Shown piece after piece: positions 62,685 to 64,000 of a DNA stretch of 64,000 bases. The notes under the pieces are model-generated. The model had not been told where the DNA came from, did no database searches, and was given only the letters and a program-made list of their open reading frames with translations. The position numbers and the translations under genes are program-made. The stretch spans positions 124,001 through 188,000 of the forward strand of contig CAJYGB010000018.1 of assembly GCA_913774355.1 (NCBI GenBank), read 5' to 3'. The first letter of the stretch is position 1. The number at the start of each line of letters is the position of its first letter. The DNA is from an uncultured Chryseobacterium sp. Lineage in GTDB: Bacteria > Bacteroidota > Bacteroidia > Flavobacteriales > Weeksellaceae.

Positions 62685-62716
62685 CAAAAAGCAGTCTCAA
62701 TCTGAAACTGCTTTTT
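62685..62716 (-). terminator. Terminator of the gene at 62738
   Basis: AAAAAGCAG and CTGCTTTTT pair around a 13-base loop; T run on the minus strand. Confidence 0.8.
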
Positions 62717-62737
62717 CTTATTCTATGACTAAGTTGA

Positions 62738-63526
62738 TTATTTACAATTTTCGTTATAATCAACGATTACTTCATCCACGATAGCCTTATTGTCGGCCAT
62801 GGCATTCCCGACTTCATTCCTGATGAATTTTCCTAAACCGGAACGTTGCTTCGTATCATTTTTGAGAGAAGCATATTCGCCTTTCGATGCCTTTGTTCTT
62901 ACGACCGGACAGTCGGCAATGATCATCTTAGCCTTTACTGCGGTAAGTTCTTCAGGCTTTCCGCCTTTTTTGGAATAGACGTAAGACGGGTTTTCTCTCA
63001 TTCTTTTATTTTCCGCTTCCGCAACGGCAACCTGTCCGCCCGCTGAGAAGGTCGTAGGAAAACCATATACTTTATACACTTTAATTTTTCCGTCTGCCAC
63101 CAGCTCGGCAAACTGGTTGCTTTTTGTAAGGTTGTTGAATGCCTTCAGATTACCGCTTAGTCCTCCGTTCTGCGTATTGTAAGCCTCTTTTACATTTGTA
63201 TATTTGATGTTTTCAAATACCCTTTGCGAATCATTATCAACGGCCATGTATCCTTTAAGATCATCCACATCATATGTTTTGAATTTCTGTCTTTTTTTGG
63301 AAGCATCAATATCCGTTAAAGCGATAAATTTTACTTTTTTCTGATTGGTCCATGGGCTCATTTCATTTCCGGCAAGCCTTACAATACCTTCGATTTTCTT
63401 TCCGCCTTTATCAATGATGTAACCTGGCTTTTCACCGTTTCTCATTTCATATTCAGTCGTGTCGTCCTGTGCATAAACATTGAATGAAGCCAGGCTCAGC
63501 AAACCCATGAATAATAATTTTTTCAT
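62738..63526 (-). CDS. Secreted protein of unknown function (paralogue of 20039-20866)
   Basis: 262 residues with a signal peptide ending near VYAQ. Ordered features are GYIIDKGGKKIEGIVRL, FKTYDVDDLKGY, VADGKIKVYKVYGFP, YVYSKKGG, a Cys-Pro in IADCPVVRTK and a final Cys in NENCK. The DGKI, YVYSK and CP elements match the order in the 20039 protein. The mature protein is Lys-rich, without a membrane anchor. It probably sits in the periplasm. No function is assigned. Confidence 0.65.
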   Translation of the reverse strand: MKKLLFMGLLSLASFNVYAQDDTTEYEMRNGEKPGYIIDKGGKKIEGIVRLAGNEMSPWTNQKKVKFIALTDIDASKKRQKFKTYDVDDLKGYMAVDNDSQRVFENIKYTNVKEAYNTQNGGLSGNLKAFNNLTKSNQFAELVADGKIKVYKVYGFPTTFSAGGQVAVAEAENKRMRENPSYVYSKKGGKPEELTAVKAKMIIADCPVVRTKASKGEYASLKNDTKQRSGLGKFIRNEVGNAMADNKAIVDEVIVDYNENCK

Positions 63527-63710
63527 AGCTAAAAACTTTTAATTCCGGCAAAGATAATTTTTTATTGCTAAAATGAATTTAAATTTAATATAAAGACAGA
63601 GAGAAATCGTTAAAGGCTGGAAAACGGGTGTTGGATGCTGGAAGTTTTCTTTTAATGATTAAACTGTATTTCGAGTTATTGCATTCAACTTTTGCTTAAT
63701 CAATTAAATA

Positions 63711-63743
63711 CAAAAAGATCCGGAATTTTTCCGGATCTTTTTG
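63711..63743. terminator. Terminator of the LptF/LptG-type gene
   Basis: CAAAAAGATCCGG and CCGGATCTTTTTG are perfect inverted arms around AATTTTT, 20 bases after the stop at 63762. Confidence 0.9.
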
Positions 63744-63761
63744 TATTTGAAATATTTTTAA

Positions 63762-64000
63762 TTATTGATAACGTTTATGTTCTTCTTTTTTCACAAATAG
63801 TTTCGTAATCGGTTTTAAAGCCGCTTTATATTTTTCAGCGTCAAACAATTGGGAATCGGTTAGGGCTTTGTAGGTCATCCATACTCCGAAAGGAAAAAGG
63901 ACAATATTCGGAATCCAGGCAGCCAGATAAGGATTAATTTTACCTGCCCAGGCCATGTTTTCAAAGCCTACGTTGATGACGTAGAATATAATGAAAATCA
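63762..64000 (-). CDS. LptF/LptG (YjgP/YjgQ)-family permease, 3' part only
   Basis: Only the last 79 residues are inside the window and the frame is open to its right edge. The visible part has a membrane helix starting FIIFYVINVGFENMAWAG, then LAAWIPNIVLFPFGVWMTYKA, and the tail TDSQLFDAEKY. This WIPN and TYKALTDS ending is typical of the lipopolysaccharide-export permeases LptF and LptG of flavobacteria. They form the inner-membrane channel with LptB. The ATG at 63956 is internal and not a start. Which of the two paralogues it is cannot be told. Confidence 0.82.
   Translation of the reverse strand, partial: IFIIFYVINVGFENMAWAGKINPYLAAWIPNIVLFPFGVWMTYKALTDSQLFDAEKYKAALKPITKLFVKKEEHKRYQ

Noticed and set aside
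1..64000. CRISPR array, toxin-antitoxin or phage-defence operon
   Set aside because: No regularly spaced direct repeats, no cas gene and no defence-type gene cluster were found. The only tandem repeats are the coding units at 19244-19495.

Overview
The window is chromosomal DNA from a Bacteroidota flavobacterium, most likely Chryseobacterium or a close Weeksellaceae relative. Supporting signs are SusC/SusD outer-membrane pairs, the type IX secretion protein PorQ, a GLPGLI-family protein, a lipidated TamA (TamL-like), many short lipoprotein signals ending in a Cys, no Shine-Dalgarno sites, and promoters with the Bacteroidota -7 box TAnnTTTG. The genus call is inference from family content; no marker was searched.

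Layout. 1-3050: 3' part of an AddB/RecB-like nuclease, converging on a glutaryl-CoA-dehydrogenase-like gene. 3172-16017: a beta-glucan utilisation locus. An MFS transporter and a Nudix-type regulator lie divergent from SusC, SusD, GH30, GH3, GH16 and a second GH30; the enzyme set fits a beta-1,3/1,6-glucan such as laminarin or fungal wall glucan. 16018-23165: a decayed gene, small lipoproteins, fabI, a LEA-like protein, a YadA-head-repeat surface protein, a uridine-phosphorylase-like enzyme, an eIF1/SUI1-like factor and a probable TonB remnant. 23310-26051: a membrane pyrophosphatase fused to an OmpA peptidoglycan-binding domain. 26356-32635: aminotransferase, M28 peptidase, VOC protein, endonuclease V-like protein, HxlR regulator, DsbA-like lipoprotein and GLPGLI protein. 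32952-36000: tRNA-Arg(CCT) and uvrA. 36304-41675: an IS1595-type transposase, a TonB receptor with a DUF2490 protein, an inverted-repeat element and an HD-domain protein. 41838-48613: a fatty-acid beta-oxidation block (acyl-CoA dehydrogenase, thiolase, HAD/hydratase fusion, MarR regulator) interrupted by a REP-flanked RAYT transposase gene. 48637-53321: ABC importer parts, a thioredoxin-like lipoprotein, a PaaE-like reductase and a SanA-like protein. 53593-64000: TamL and a TrmH-family methyltransferase with overlapping 5' ends, an envelope-stress trio (YtxH, holin-like, unknown), cmk, porQ, a structured RNA candidate, pyrH, frr, two small secreted proteins, and the end of an LptF/LptG permease.

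How genes work together. The glucan locus forms one bind-cut-import unit. The beta-oxidation genes share one direction under a MarR protein whose promoter carries two identical 17-bp palindromic sites in opposite orientation. pyrH and frr form the usual nucleotide/translation pair. The most interesting items are the pyrophosphatase-OmpA fusion, the covarying REP hairpins around the RAYT gene, the MarR operator pair, the structured RNA upstream of pyrH, a MITE-like element at 40731-40850, the base-composition break inside susC, and several small transcription units that look like sRNAs or leader peptides.
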